A stretch of 34,099 nt of DNA from a virus. Made by a program: the position numbers and the translations under genes. Below, in pieces: positions 1 to 7,149 of this stretch (position 1 is the first letter of the stretch; the number at the start of each line of letters is the position of its first letter). Where the stretch lies: positions 1 to 34,099 of the IMG/VR virus record IMGVR_UViG_3300046000_002675. The stretch is one strand, 5' to 3'. The notes below the pieces were generated by a model. It searched no databases. It was not told where the DNA came from and worked only from the letters and a program-made list of their open reading frames with translations.

Positions 1-126
1 CTACCCTCTCAATGTTGTTTCTAATCAATGCTAATTTATTAAGTTTAGGCTTTGGCAAAAGTATTAATTCTGCCATTTCGTTTTCTGTTTTTGTTTTAGG
101 AATGTAAACATAGCCGCAAAATTTAC
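1..126. repeat. Terminal direct repeat, left copy
   Basis: This stretch is identical to 33971-34096. Both copies lie inside the same helicase gene, and the reading frame continues across the junction, which indicates that the contig closes on itself. The length is typical of an assembler overlap on a circular or circularly permuted molecule, so it need not be a physical terminal repeat of the virion DNA. Confidence 0.95.
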
Positions 127-1264
127 AAATTACTGAACGAATAGGAATAAGTGCTTCACATTGTTTGCAGGACTTCATTAGTTCTGCCTTTTTCTTTTCG
201 CTTACTTTCTTTTCCAAACTCCAGTATCTATGTGCTTCCCAATATCCGTGTCTTGAAACATTGTTTCCAAAGTCAAGGATAGTAAACTTATTTTTCATTG
301 GTGTTACTCTGCTGCCTCTTCCACACATCTGCAAAAATAATGGTAGTGATGTTGTTGCTCTATAAAGTATAACTACTTCGATGTCTGGTTGGTCATATCC
401 AGCGTTAAGAATTCCGCAATTGCAAATTACTGCGTTAGGTGTGTTTGCAAACCAACTTAGGATTTGAACACGCTCAGCATCTGGAGTGCTCCCATCAATG
501 TGCATTGCCTTAATACCGTTATTATTAAACTCATTGCAAACTTGCTTTGATGAATTAACATTTGATGCAAATAAAATAGCTTTTTTATCTGGTGTTAACC
601 TTTTGTAATTTGCAACAACACCCTCATAAGTTTTGTTTTCTTCATAATATTTTTCCGTGTCATAGTCATCACCTTTGCGCTTTAGTTTTTTTAAGTCAAT
701 CTCAACTCCATAAGTTATTGAATCTGATAAATGGCCCTCACAAATTAAATCTGGAGTGTCAATAGTTTGAATCATATCCGTATAAAAATCGGATAGGGAG
801 TTTTGTTTTCCTTTTCTAAATGGTGTGGCAGTTGCACCAATTACATAGCAAGATTGTGAGAAGTGTGGAAGGAGTTTAGTGAAACTCTCAAGGTGTGCCT
901 CATCAATTATTATTAAGCTACGGGATTTAAGAAATAGTAGGTAGTCATCTAATCTACGGTTAAATGTTTCTACCATTGAAACGTGCAAATCTTTACTGAG
1001 GTCGGGTGCGCTATTAGCAGTTATTAATTCGGGCTTTAAACCAAAGTTACCAAAAGTTTTAGAAGATTGCTTAAGTAATTCCGTTCGATGGGTAAATATC
1101 AGCACCCTGCCACCTTTATCAATTGCATTTTTTACCATGTAGGTAAACATCACAGTTTTGCCGCTGCCTGTTGGAGCGCAAAGAATAACTCTTTTATTGC
1201 CTTTAACAAACGATTGCCTAATATTTGCAATAATAGTTTTTTGATAATCTCTTAATTCTATCAT
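1..1264 (-). CDS. SF2 DEAH-box helicase, N-terminal 421 codons (wraps to right end)
   Basis: Superfamily 2 DNA/RNA helicase, probably used in phage DNA replication or recombination. Read from the ATG at 1264 it shows LRDYQ (Q-motif-like, residues 4-8), Walker A APTGSGKT (30-37), DEAH (121-124), TATP (motif III), and a C-terminal helicase domain ending in a GRGSR arginine-finger motif. A four-cysteine zinc ribbon follows (C366/C369 and C380/C383). The gene runs off base 1 and continues in frame at 33971-33822, giving about 470 residues, normal for this family. Its ATG overlaps the primase stop (ATGA), so the two are translationally coupled. The exact biochemical role (replicative or UvsW/RadD-like remodelling) cannot be told from sequence. 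Confidence 0.93.
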   Translation of the reverse strand, partial: MIELRDYQKTIIANIRQSFVKGNKRVILCAPTGSGKTVMFTYMVKNAIDKGGRVLIFTHRTELLKQSSKTFGNFGLKPELITANSAPDLSKDLHVSMVETFNRRLDDYLLFLKSRSLIIIDEAHLESFTKLLPHFSQSCYVIGATATPFRKGKQNSLSDFYTDMIQTIDTPDLICEGHLSDSITYGVEIDLKKLKRKGDDYDTEKYYEENKTYEGVVANYKRLTPDKKAILFASNVNSSKQVCNEFNNNGIKAMHIDGSTPDAERVQILSWFANTPNAVICNCGILNAGYDQPDIEVVILYRATTSLPLFLQMCGRGSRVTPMKNKFTILDFGNNVSRHGYWEAHRYWSLEKKVSEKKKAELMKSCKQCEALIPIRSVICKFCGYVYIPKTKTENEMAELILLPKPKLNKLALIRNNIERV

Positions 1265-3654
1265 GCGAACTTTGGCCCCTCCTGCGCCTTTAAATCTTCC
1301 CACATTTGCCCCTCATTCTCAACTGTAAACCATCGACCTATTGGAGGTGTATTGCCCTCTTTATATTTATAGTCATAAAATTTACAATATTCCTCCAGCC
1401 ATTGCTTAAATCGTTTTTGGCTTAACCACTTTTTAAAGTCGGCATATTCTTCTAAAAATTCATTGTATTTGTCACGCTTTGAAAGTCTATCGTTAAAGGC
1501 AAAAACTTCATGCGATTTAGTCCATTCGTAAAATTCAAACGAAGTATTTTTAATAAATTTGCGCGTGTGAATGTTTCCAAATTCAGCAGAAACCAAACCT
1601 TTGTTTAGGTAAAATTGAGCGCATTGTATCATGTAGTTATCAAAGCGACCCCATTCAACATCGCTCCATTCATCAAACAGTAACTTTCCAAACTTCATTA
1701 ATGGTGTGTTACCAGCGTTGAAATAATCAGATAGTTCAACTTCAAACTTTCTGCGCTCAAATGAGCCTCCAACACCTCCAACAGTGTAATTAGTTGTAAT
1801 TATAATCTTCGGGCTTTTCTGCACTGGTAGTTTAATAGCATCCTGACCTTTGTACTCAATTGTTATTCCCTCAGTAATTAAAGAGAATAAACGCTCAAAA
1901 TCAAAGTTCTTTTTAACGTCATCAAACACTAATAATTGACAATCGGTACTTACAGTCTGGTAAGGGAACGATTTATTAAAGTCAAATGTTTTACCGTCAA
2001 TGCTGCTTACTTTTTTCAGGTGTGAAAGCGCATTGCAAAATAAACCTTTACCACTTCCTCCATTTGGGTTTTCACTTATTACACTATCATTTAATATTAC
2101 TGCTTTATTGTTTGCAGATGTCTTAAAAGAGTGCATAAGGTAGCCTATTACTGATTTAAAAGTGTTGTATTTTTGTCGGTTTTCGCCTGCAATGTACCAA
2201 ACAAAGCTGCGATATTCCGCTTGATGATGGTCGGCTAAATTGAAATCCCTATCAATTATTTGATTTTTCCAAACATAACCATCAACATCAAGATAATCAA
2301 TCGGTGTAACGGTGTCCTTTGTAATCCTTACAACGCAATTTTTGTAGTAAATAAATATTTCATCCTGAGTGTCCTCTTTAATTTTAATGTTTGCGCTCGA
2401 TAGCAGCCCTAAGAAATCAATGTTAAAAGCCTTAGTGCTTGATGCCATTGAATCATAAGGCATGTATCCAATATCTTTGCGTTCCATTAAATTATTCAGC
2501 ACGTAATCCTTTATTCTTTTCTCATTCGTTTCTTCAACTTGGTTTTGATCTATCTGAATAAAAGTAAATGTTTTGCTTTCGGTTGGAAAGAATTTAGAAA
2601 AGTTGTTATTTTCTAACCAAAATTTATATTTATGTGGGCTTAGTTTAAATTTGCCTTTGTCATCGAATGACCAATAATCTTCAACATCAATAGTTTCGCG
2701 TATTGTTTCAGCCGCTTGCTCAATCTTTTTTTCATCTACATCGGGCATTAACTTTGAAATATCCTTTGCAGTTTTACCCTGCCTAACTTGCTTTTCAATT
2801 TTAAACTTTATGGCATTGTCTTCAAAGAATCTGGTGCCATGTACCTCAGTTTTTTTGTAGGCCGATTTGCATAAGGTTTCAATTTCATTTTCGGTAAAAT
2901 CACTTTCTTGAAATTCCCTTAAAACATTCATTGCCTCATGCTTGCTTATACCAAAGCAATTTAGGGCCATAGCAAGTTTAAAAAGGTTTGTATTTCGGCT
3001 GCCTTTGGTGTTTCCATACTTTTTATTCCACCAAGTTAAAAGGTTTGAAATAATACGGTTATCACTTTTTATTGAGAATATCGGGGTTGGTGTTCCGATG
3101 TCGGTATATTCTGGCTCTTCAACTTCATTATAGATTAATGCCTTTGGATTGATGTAAATGTTAGGATCATAACTTTCATAACACAATCTTGAAATGTTAC
3201 TGCTACTCACATCAAAATAATCAGAATCAAAATAAGTTTTAAGTGAATCAAAATAACCTTTGTAGTTGGCAGCCCCATCTAAAGGTATCTTAATAATCAA
3301 TTTAAAGCCATTACCACGTGGGGAAATAAACATTGCGAACACATACTCATTATCCCTTAAAGAATCCATCAATGCAATCATTTCGGCATTGTCTTTAAAC
3401 TTATCAAAGTCTAATGGCATCAATCCGCTAAATTGTTTTATGCCTTTATCGTTTCGTTCTTTAAAAACGCCTTGAAAATTGATTGCAGGAAGTTGTTTCT
3501 TTAACTCTTGTTGTTTTTCTCCATCAGGTTCGGCTTGTATTTTTTCTATAAGTGCTTTTGACTTACCAGAGCGAATGCGCTCAAACACATAATTAACGTC
3601 ACGTTGGAAGCCATTTGTGACTTCCTTTAAAGATTTGTAAATTGTTACTGTCAT
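1261..3654 (-). CDS. VirE_N-type primase fused to SF3-like helicase
   Basis: Replication protein of about 797 residues that joins a priming-type N-terminus to a ring helicase. The N-terminal third resembles the VirE_N/BT4734 domain common in Bacteroidota mobile elements (GLMPLDFDKF, then SPRGNGFKLIIKIP). A PriCT-like helical segment follows (about residues 195-280). The C-terminal half has a superfamily 3-style ATPase: Walker A NPNGGSGKG near residue 533, Walker B LLVFDD, sensor KIIITTN, and ERRKFEVELSDYF. It ends with a small domain containing NTPPIGRWF that recurs in the upstream 124-residue gene. I chose the ATG at 3654 because the longer ORF from 3678 adds only a hydrophobic octapeptide read through a hairpin leader. 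It is followed by the helicase with a 4-base overlap. Confidence 0.88.
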   Translation of the reverse strand: MTVTIYKSLKEVTNGFQRDVNYVFERIRSGKSKALIEKIQAEPDGEKQQELKKQLPAINFQGVFKERNDKGIKQFSGLMPLDFDKFKDNAEMIALMDSLRDNEYVFAMFISPRGNGFKLIIKIPLDGAANYKGYFDSLKTYFDSDYFDVSSSNISRLCYESYDPNIYINPKALIYNEVEEPEYTDIGTPTPIFSIKSDNRIISNLLTWWNKKYGNTKGSRNTNLFKLAMALNCFGISKHEAMNVLREFQESDFTENEIETLCKSAYKKTEVHGTRFFEDNAIKFKIEKQVRQGKTAKDISKLMPDVDEKKIEQAAETIRETIDVEDYWSFDDKGKFKLSPHKYKFWLENNNFSKFFPTESKTFTFIQIDQNQVEETNEKRIKDYVLNNLMERKDIGYMPYDSMASSTKAFNIDFLGLLSSANIKIKEDTQDEIFIYYKNCVVRITKDTVTPIDYLDVDGYVWKNQIIDRDFNLADHHQAEYRSFVWYIAGENRQKYNTFKSVIGYLMHSFKTSANNKAVILNDSVISENPNGGSGKGLFCNALSHLKKVSSIDGKTFDFNKSFPYQTVSTDCQLLVFDDVKKNFDFERLFSLITEGITIEYKGQDAIKLPVQKSPKIIITTNYTVGGVGGSFERRKFEVELSDYFNAGNTPLMKFGKLLFDEWSDVEWGRFDNYMIQCAQFYLNKGLVSAEFGNIHTRKFIKNTSFEFYEWTKSHEVFAFNDRLSKRDKYNEFLEEYADFKKWLSQKRFKQWLEEYCKFYDYKYKEGNTPPIGRWFTVENEGQMWEDLKAQEGPKFA

Positions 3655-3666
3655 AATATAAAAACA

Positions 3667-3760
3667 AAACCACCACAAACGAGGGATACAGCCGCGTAAG
3701 TAGGTGGTTTGTTGTTGGCATTGCTGCCAATATTATTATTTAGAATCTGTATCATTCTAA
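3667..3760 (-). promoter_or_regulatory. Three-hairpin 5' leader of the primase gene
   Basis: Between the promoter at 3781-3812 and the primase ATG lie three inverted repeats: TTAGAAT/ATTCTAA (3740-3746 with 3754-3760), TTGGCA/TGCCAA (3715-3720 with 3725-3730) and AAACCACC/GGTGGTTT (3667-3674 with 3703-3710). On the transcribed (minus) strand the last is followed by TTTTGTTTTT, which resembles an intrinsic terminator just ahead of the start codon. The leader could work as an attenuator, a translation control element or a small RNA. The repeats are seen directly; the function is inference. Confidence 0.5.
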
Positions 3761-3780
3761 TTGGATTTATAATTAGGTTG

Positions 3781-3812
3781 CAAATATATTAAAAGTTATT
3801 TAATAATGCAAA
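3781..3812 (-). promoter_or_regulatory. Promoter for primase-helicase operon
   Basis: On the minus strand TTTG (3812-3809), 20 bases, then TATATTTG (3788-3781) is an exact fit to the Bacteroidota housekeeping promoter (-33 TTTG, -7 TAnnTTTG). It overlaps the 3' end of the 124-residue gene and would start transcription about 120 bases before the primase ATG. Confidence 0.7.
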
Positions 3813-4163
3813 TGTTCTACCAATAGGAGGTGTATTATTTAATTTAATATAATATCCCTTTTCTTTTGCAAACTTAGCTAATTCCATTTTTACCCTTTTA
3901 GGTGTTATATCTGGGATTATTTCGCTTACCATTGGCAAAAATTCTTTATTCAAATAATGTTTGTTTACCTCTAAGGTTTCAAATATTTGATGTAATTTTT
4001 GCAAATCTTTAATTGAAAAATTAATTAACACCTGCCCATATTCGGGTGTGGGTATTTCTTGAATAGATTTTGCAATTTTTAAAGATGTGGCTTCATACCA
4101 TTCTTTTGAAAACAGGTTTAATGTTTGTTCCTGCAACACTTTTTTAATTTTTAAACAGTTCAT
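3789..4163 (-). CDS. Small protein sharing the primase C-terminal domain
   Basis: A 124-residue protein of unknown function. Its last 40 residues (TPKRVKMELAKFAKEKGYYI, then NTPPIGRTF) align with the C-terminus of the adjacent primase (SQKRFKQWLEEYCKF, then NTPPIGRWF). The two therefore share a small terminal domain, perhaps a winged-helix-like DNA-binding or docking module. The first 80 residues are helical and not recognised. It lies directly upstream of the primase on the same strand and has its own TATATTTG promoter element at 4188-4195. It may be a loader or regulator that competes with the primase tail. The shared motif is direct observation; the role is inference. Confidence 0.75.
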   Translation of the reverse strand: MNCLKIKKVLQEQTLNLFSKEWYEATSLKIAKSIQEIPTPEYGQVLINFSIKDLQKLHQIFETLEVNKHYLNKEFLPMVSEIIPDITPKRVKMELAKFAKEKGYYIKLNNTPPIGRTFALLNNF

Positions 4164-4187
4164 AATATTATATTTTTAATTATTTTA

Positions 4188-4195
4188 CAAATATA
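4188..4195 (-). promoter_or_regulatory. -7 element TATATTTG before the 124-residue gene
   Basis: An exact TAnnTTTG on the minus strand, 25 bases upstream of the ATG at 4163. No clear TTTG lies at the expected -33 position. One AACACATT repeat overlaps it by one base, which would suit an operator. Confidence 0.5.
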
Positions 4196-4370
4196 ACACA
4201 TTTATACGTATTGAAGTGGTGTGTATATTTTATTTATAAACATTGATATTAACACTTTTAAGAATGTGTTAAACCTTTAAAAAAACACATTGAAAGCTAA
4301 AATTTTTAGAAATAATAAAAAACAATAAAATTGCATTTTTGTAATTTATATAAAGAAATAATGGTTTCAA

Positions 4371-4379
4371 TGTGGATAA
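4371..4379 (-). promoter_or_regulatory. DnaA box
   Basis: The minus strand reads TTATCCACA, a perfect match to the bacterial DnaA box consensus, inside the AT-rich intergenic region upstream of the replication operon. Confidence 0.5.
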
Positions 4380-4402
4380 CTGTTTTTTGTAGGCACAATA
4401 AA

Positions 4403-4430
4403 GCCCGCAGCTATTTTATAAACTGCGGGC
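4403..4430 (-). terminator. Terminator of the early operon
   Basis: GCCCGCAG (4403-4410) pairs perfectly with CTGCGGGC (4423-4430) around a 12-base AT-rich loop. It stands 22 bases past the stop of the Gp157-like gene. On the minus strand TTTATTGTG follows, so termination of the early operon is likely. It is the strongest GC-rich hairpin in this AT-rich neighbourhood. Confidence 0.75.
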
Positions 4431-4451
4431 AATTGTTTTAGATCTGTTTTT

Positions 4452-4946
4452 TTACTTTATCTGCAAATTACGATGTGTTTCTATTCTGCATCCAGCAACC
4501 TCAACACCATCCTTAATGGCTGCCTTAATTGCTGCTTTATCGGCTTGTTCGGTTACCTTAACCACCTTGTAAGGTGATGGCAGCAAGTTGACATCATCCA
4601 CCTCAACCGATTCCGACTTCCTAAAATTAATCTTTACCAAAGGTGTTTTAATTTCCTCAATTTGGAATGTATCCATAGCGTGTTTGATGCGATCCTTTAG
4701 ATATTCGGAGGCTTTCTCACGTTGTTTTTTAGCAGCCTGCAACCTCTTAATTTCAGCATCAATAATATCAACATCAGCATCCATTTGCTTGATGACAAAA
4801 GAATAGGCAACTGATTTGTTTTGCAGTTGTTCTTCTGTGATTGCTAACTGTTCCTCAAGAGAGGGGGTTAACTCACCCCCATTCTCTATAAGTTCCTCTG
4901 CTAATTGGTTATAGCTTTGCTCAATCTGATAAATTGTTAATTTCAT
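4452..4946 (-). CDS. Siphovirus Gp157-like protein
   Basis: A 164-residue protein resembling the Gp157 family (first described in Streptococcus thermophilus phages). It has a helical N-terminus, a coiled coil (about residues 50-95, rich in E, K and Q) and a C-terminal beta-rich half with FRKSESVEVDD, LPSPYK, then DKAAIKAAIKDGVEVAGCRI, the order typical of the family. In many phages it sits with recombination and ssDNA-binding genes, as here with the RecT-like and DUF3127 genes upstream. It is the last gene of the early operon, right before the hairpin terminator. Its biochemical role is not established. Confidence 0.8.
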   Translation of the reverse strand: MKLTIYQIEQSYNQLAEELIENGGELTPSLEEQLAITEEQLQNKSVAYSFVIKQMDADVDIIDAEIKRLQAAKKQREKASEYLKDRIKHAMDTFQIEEIKTPLVKINFRKSESVEVDDVNLLPSPYKVVKVTEQADKAAIKAAIKDGVEVAGCRIETHRNLQIK

Positions 4947-4950
4947 GTTC

Positions 4951-5649
4951 TTAGTTGTTAGCCTCGTTAGTAACTGTTTCTGCTGGTGTTAGTTTAGTTT
5001 TCATATCATCTTTAGCAGCTAATACACGTAGGTCAGTTTTTTGATTAAGCGTTAACTTCTTCCACACCGCTTTGATTTCATCAAGTGATACACAAACTTG
5101 AATGTCATTAATAATCTCATCAATAGTGGTGTCAATAACAACGTGTGTTGCTTCCTCAGTTGTTACAGATGGCATTTCTTCGGGAACGTAAACGGGGCCA
5201 CTAAAAACATCAGGGCAATACCATTTAACACCATTACTGATAGCCCTTGCAAATAGCATATTCTTTGGGAACTTATCAATGTTCTTGGTAAGTGCTTTCT
5301 TTGCATCTTCAATAGTGAATGTGCTATTGCCAATCTTTGTGTTACCTTGATAGAAATCAATTGAGCAAACCTTTTCAGATGCCTCAATTACTTTGTAGTC
5401 ATACTTGCCGCTGCCTTTAACACGCGAAGCAATAAGACCAGCGCCAATGGTCGGCTTACCTTGTATAATGTGGATGCCAGTCATTGCAGCGAATGGAGGG
5501 ATGCCGATTTCTTGCCCTGCTTGGATTTTAACTATTGCTTGTGCTGCACTTTTTGTGTCTGCAAACATTCCACTTTCTGCGAATGCCTTTGCCATGTTCA
5601 TCAATTCATTGATTGGCAGTTGTTGTACTGTTGAAACTTGTGTGTTCAT
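4951..5649 (-). CDS. RecT-like recombination protein (candidate)
   Basis: A 232-residue protein with the conserved block KSAAQAIVKIQAGQEIGIPP, MTGIHIIQGKP, then a cluster DKFPKNMLFARAISNGVKWY and PDVFSGPVY. I associate this pattern with phage proteins annotated as RecT-type single-strand annealing or recombination proteins. The acidic, charged tail (from about residue 165) looks like a flexible partner-binding segment. Gp157-like and ssDNA-binding neighbours on both sides, 4 and 25 bases away, support a role in homologous recombination or replication restart. It could instead be an uncharacterised replication accessory protein. Confidence 0.6.
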   Translation of the reverse strand: MNTQVSTVQQLPINELMNMAKAFAESGMFADTKSAAQAIVKIQAGQEIGIPPFAAMTGIHIIQGKPTIGAGLIASRVKGSGKYDYKVIEASEKVCSIDFYQGNTKIGNSTFTIEDAKKALTKNIDKFPKNMLFARAISNGVKWYCPDVFSGPVYVPEEMPSVTTEEATHVVIDTTIDEIINDIQVCVSLDEIKAVWKKLTLNQKTDLRVLAAKDDMKTKLTPAETVTNEANN

Positions 5650-5674
5650 TGTTGTTTGTTTTTAGGGGTTAATA

Positions 5675-6016
5675 TTAAAATTCATCATCATATTTCTTAT
5701 TCGGGTCAAAACCTTGTGTCGGTGCTGCTGGCTCACTAAATGGATTAGCATCTATCTTCCAACAAGCAATGGTGTTAAACACCTTTACTTCTCCTTGCGG
5801 TGATGTCCACTCACGACCACGAATGTTAATGTATGCCTCAATGTCTTGCCCTACTTTGAGGTCATCTGCAAGTGAGCATGCTTTCTGTTGCAGTTCGATT
5901 GATACGATTTGCGGATACTGGTCTGTTGTGGTTAAGATTAGTTCCCTTTTTGAGAACTTACCGTCACTTACTGTTTGCGTTGCGCCTATGCGCTTAATTG
6001 TTCCTTTGATTGTCAT
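5675..6016 (-). CDS. DUF3127 OB-fold ssDNA-binding-like protein
   Basis: A 113-residue protein starting MTIKGTIKRIG, with alternating beta strands (FSKRELILTT, YPQIVSIELQ, GQDIEAYINIRGREW). It ends in an acidic tip, KYDDEF, like the C-terminal tail by which SSB recruits partners. The pattern fits DUF3127, a Bacteroidota family with an SSB-like OB fold. It lies 25 bases upstream of the RecT-like gene, so it probably coats ssDNA in the same recombination module. Confidence 0.78.
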   Translation of the reverse strand: MTIKGTIKRIGATQTVSDGKFSKRELILTTTDQYPQIVSIELQQKACSLADDLKVGQDIEAYINIRGREWTSPQGEVKVFNTIACWKIDANPFSEPAAPTQGFDPNKKYDDEF

Positions 6017-6022
6017 TGTGTT

Positions 6023-6292
6023 TTATTTATTAATTAGTGATTGAAATTCTCTTAAACTTTTCATTCCGCAGGTTCTTATCCTGCGCATTTTATAATCTGT
6101 CAATTGTGCAACGTAAACATAACCGCAATCCATAGCAATTTGTAATACGTTTTTTAATCGCTTGCTCATATCATTCATTTCTTTAAACTCTGCAATAGTT
6201 GTGGTTTCAAAATTAGCCACCTCTGAGTTTACTTGCGCTCGGTATGCCTTGCATACTTCTAGCGCCTCATTATATTGTTGTGCAGTTACCAT
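6023..6292 (-). CDS. Hypothetical early protein, 89 aa
   Basis: An unrecognised, mostly helical protein with a basic C-terminal half (KMRRIRTCGMKSLREFQ). It starts 1 base after the stop of the 106-residue gene and ends 6 bases before the DUF3127 gene, so it is part of the same operon. No catalytic or membrane motif is visible. The basic tail could contact nucleic acid; that is only a guess. Confidence 0.65.
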   Translation of the reverse strand: MVTAQQYNEALEVCKAYRAQVNSEVANFETTTIAEFKEMNDMSKRLKNVLQIAMDCGYVYVAQLTDYKMRRIRTCGMKSLREFQSLINK

Positions 6293-6293
6293 A

Positions 6294-6614
6294 TTAATTA
6301 TGATTAGAATTATTATGTATTGTATCTACTTTCGGCACGTGCAAGAATTGTGAAAGTACTATTGAAAGAAAAGCATTGTTAGGAATAAAGTCCTTACCGG
6401 CTAAATCCATTTCGTTAAATCCTGCAGAAATAAGCGCATCGCATTTTTTTAACAAATCGGCTGCATCATCTTGATAAAATGCGGCTGATATTCTGCCATC
6501 GTCCCAGAAGTAAAATGTTTGCGAATCCGATTCGTGTTCGATACGTTGATTCTGTTGTTTGTTTTCCCACGTAGTGAGGGTGGTAATTGTTTTTGTGATG
6601 TAAATTGAGTTCAT
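6294..6614 (-). CDS. Hypothetical early protein, 106 aa
   Basis: Unrecognised. The N-terminus is beta-rich and polar (ITKTITTLTTWENKQQNQ) and the middle is acidic (AAFYQDDAADLLKKCDAL). Its leader is AAAAACTAAACAACAATG, the A/C-rich start context repeated across this operon. Tight spacing to the next gene (1 base) supports expression as part of the early operon. Confidence 0.65.
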   Translation of the reverse strand: MNSIYITKTITTLTTWENKQQNQRIEHESDSQTFYFWDDGRISAAFYQDDAADLLKKCDALISAGFNEMDLAGKDFIPNNAFLSIVLSQFLHVPKVDTIHNNSNHN

Positions 6615-6644
6615 TGTTGTTTAGTTTTTATTGGGTTTATAATT

Positions 6645-6661
6645 GGGGGTGTTTAGCCCCC
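6645..6661 (-). promoter_or_regulatory. Short GC hairpin in the early operon
   Basis: GGGGG/CCCCC (6645-6649 with 6657-6661) around a 7-base loop between the 55-residue and 106-residue genes. It has no T-run on the minus strand, so partial termination, mRNA end protection or processing is more likely than full termination. Confidence 0.4.
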
Positions 6662-6676
6662 GTTTGGTTTTATTTT

Positions 6677-6844
6677 TTAGGCTTCATTGAGCATTGAAAT
6701 ATAATTTTTAACTGCTTTTTCAAAAACTTCTGATTTCATATACTCAATTAATTCGTTTGCGTTTGTATGTCCTTTTTCAATTGCATCCATAATTACCATT
6801 TGAATTGCAGTTTGTGTTTTTGTTTCGTTGCTTAAATTTTTCAT
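6677..6844 (-). CDS. Hypothetical early protein, 55 aa
   Basis: A small ORF from the ATG at 6844 to a TAA at 6677. It encodes a 55-residue, probably all-helical protein (MKNLSNETKTQTAIQMVIMD at the start). It has the common leader ACTAAACAACATG and is the first gene after a strong promoter at 6883-6913, which supports it as real. No family is recognised. Confidence 0.7.
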   Translation of the reverse strand: MKNLSNETKTQTAIQMVIMDAIEKGHTNANELIEYMKSEVFEKAVKNYISMLNEA

Positions 6845-6882
6845 GTTGTTTAGTTTTTAGTTGTTGTTATTATTTGATGATG

Positions 6883-6913
6883 CAAATGTACACCTAATTT
6901 TCATACCTACAAA
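6883..6913 (-). promoter_or_regulatory. Early promoter inside the minus-strand operon
   Basis: On the minus strand TTTG (6913-6910), 19 bases, TACATTTG (6890-6883): an exact Bacteroidota consensus promoter. It drives the 55-residue gene and the downstream recombination genes independently of the methyltransferase part of the operon. Confidence 0.75.
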
Positions 6914-6938
6914 TTTATTTCACGTTTATATTACTATT

Positions 6939-7148
6939 TTAACAAAATTTAACACAATGTTTCCAAATTTGGAAATGATGTGGCTTCCATTTAGTGACCC
7001 GATCGGTTAACAGATTCTTTACTGACATTGGTGTGCAGTCGAATTTCTCTGCTATTTGGCTAAATGAACCTTTGTGGAAACCCGGGCGGTTAAGTTCCTT
7101 TAATCGTTCAAATTGGGTGTGTAGTTGTGCGGTTGTTGGTTTTTTCAT
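6939..7148 (-). CDS. Small HTH DNA-binding protein
   Basis: A 69-residue basic protein with a probable helix-turn-helix at about residues 27-47 (GSFSQIAEKFDCTPMSVKNL), and a tail of aromatic, histidine and cysteine residues (HHFQIWKHCVKFC). It starts 1 base after the methyltransferase stop and ends 26 bases before the promoter at 6883-6913, so it may regulate that promoter. No phage repressor family can be assigned. Confidence 0.7.
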   Translation of the reverse strand: MKKPTTAQLHTQFERLKELNRPGFHKGSFSQIAEKFDCTPMSVKNLLTDRVTKWKPHHFQIWKHCVKFC

Positions 7149-7149
7149 G

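Larger units (their letters stand above)
4164..4402. other. AT-rich intergenic region, candidate replication origin
   Basis: About 240 bases without a gene, very AT-rich, lying between the early operon terminator and the replication genes. It holds a consensus DnaA box at 4371-4379, three copies of AACACATT (4195-4202, 4284-4291 and inverted at 4263-4270) and the promoter of the 124-residue gene. This combination next to primase and helicase genes is what a DnaA-dependent phage origin would look like. A single box is modest evidence. Confidence 0.4.
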
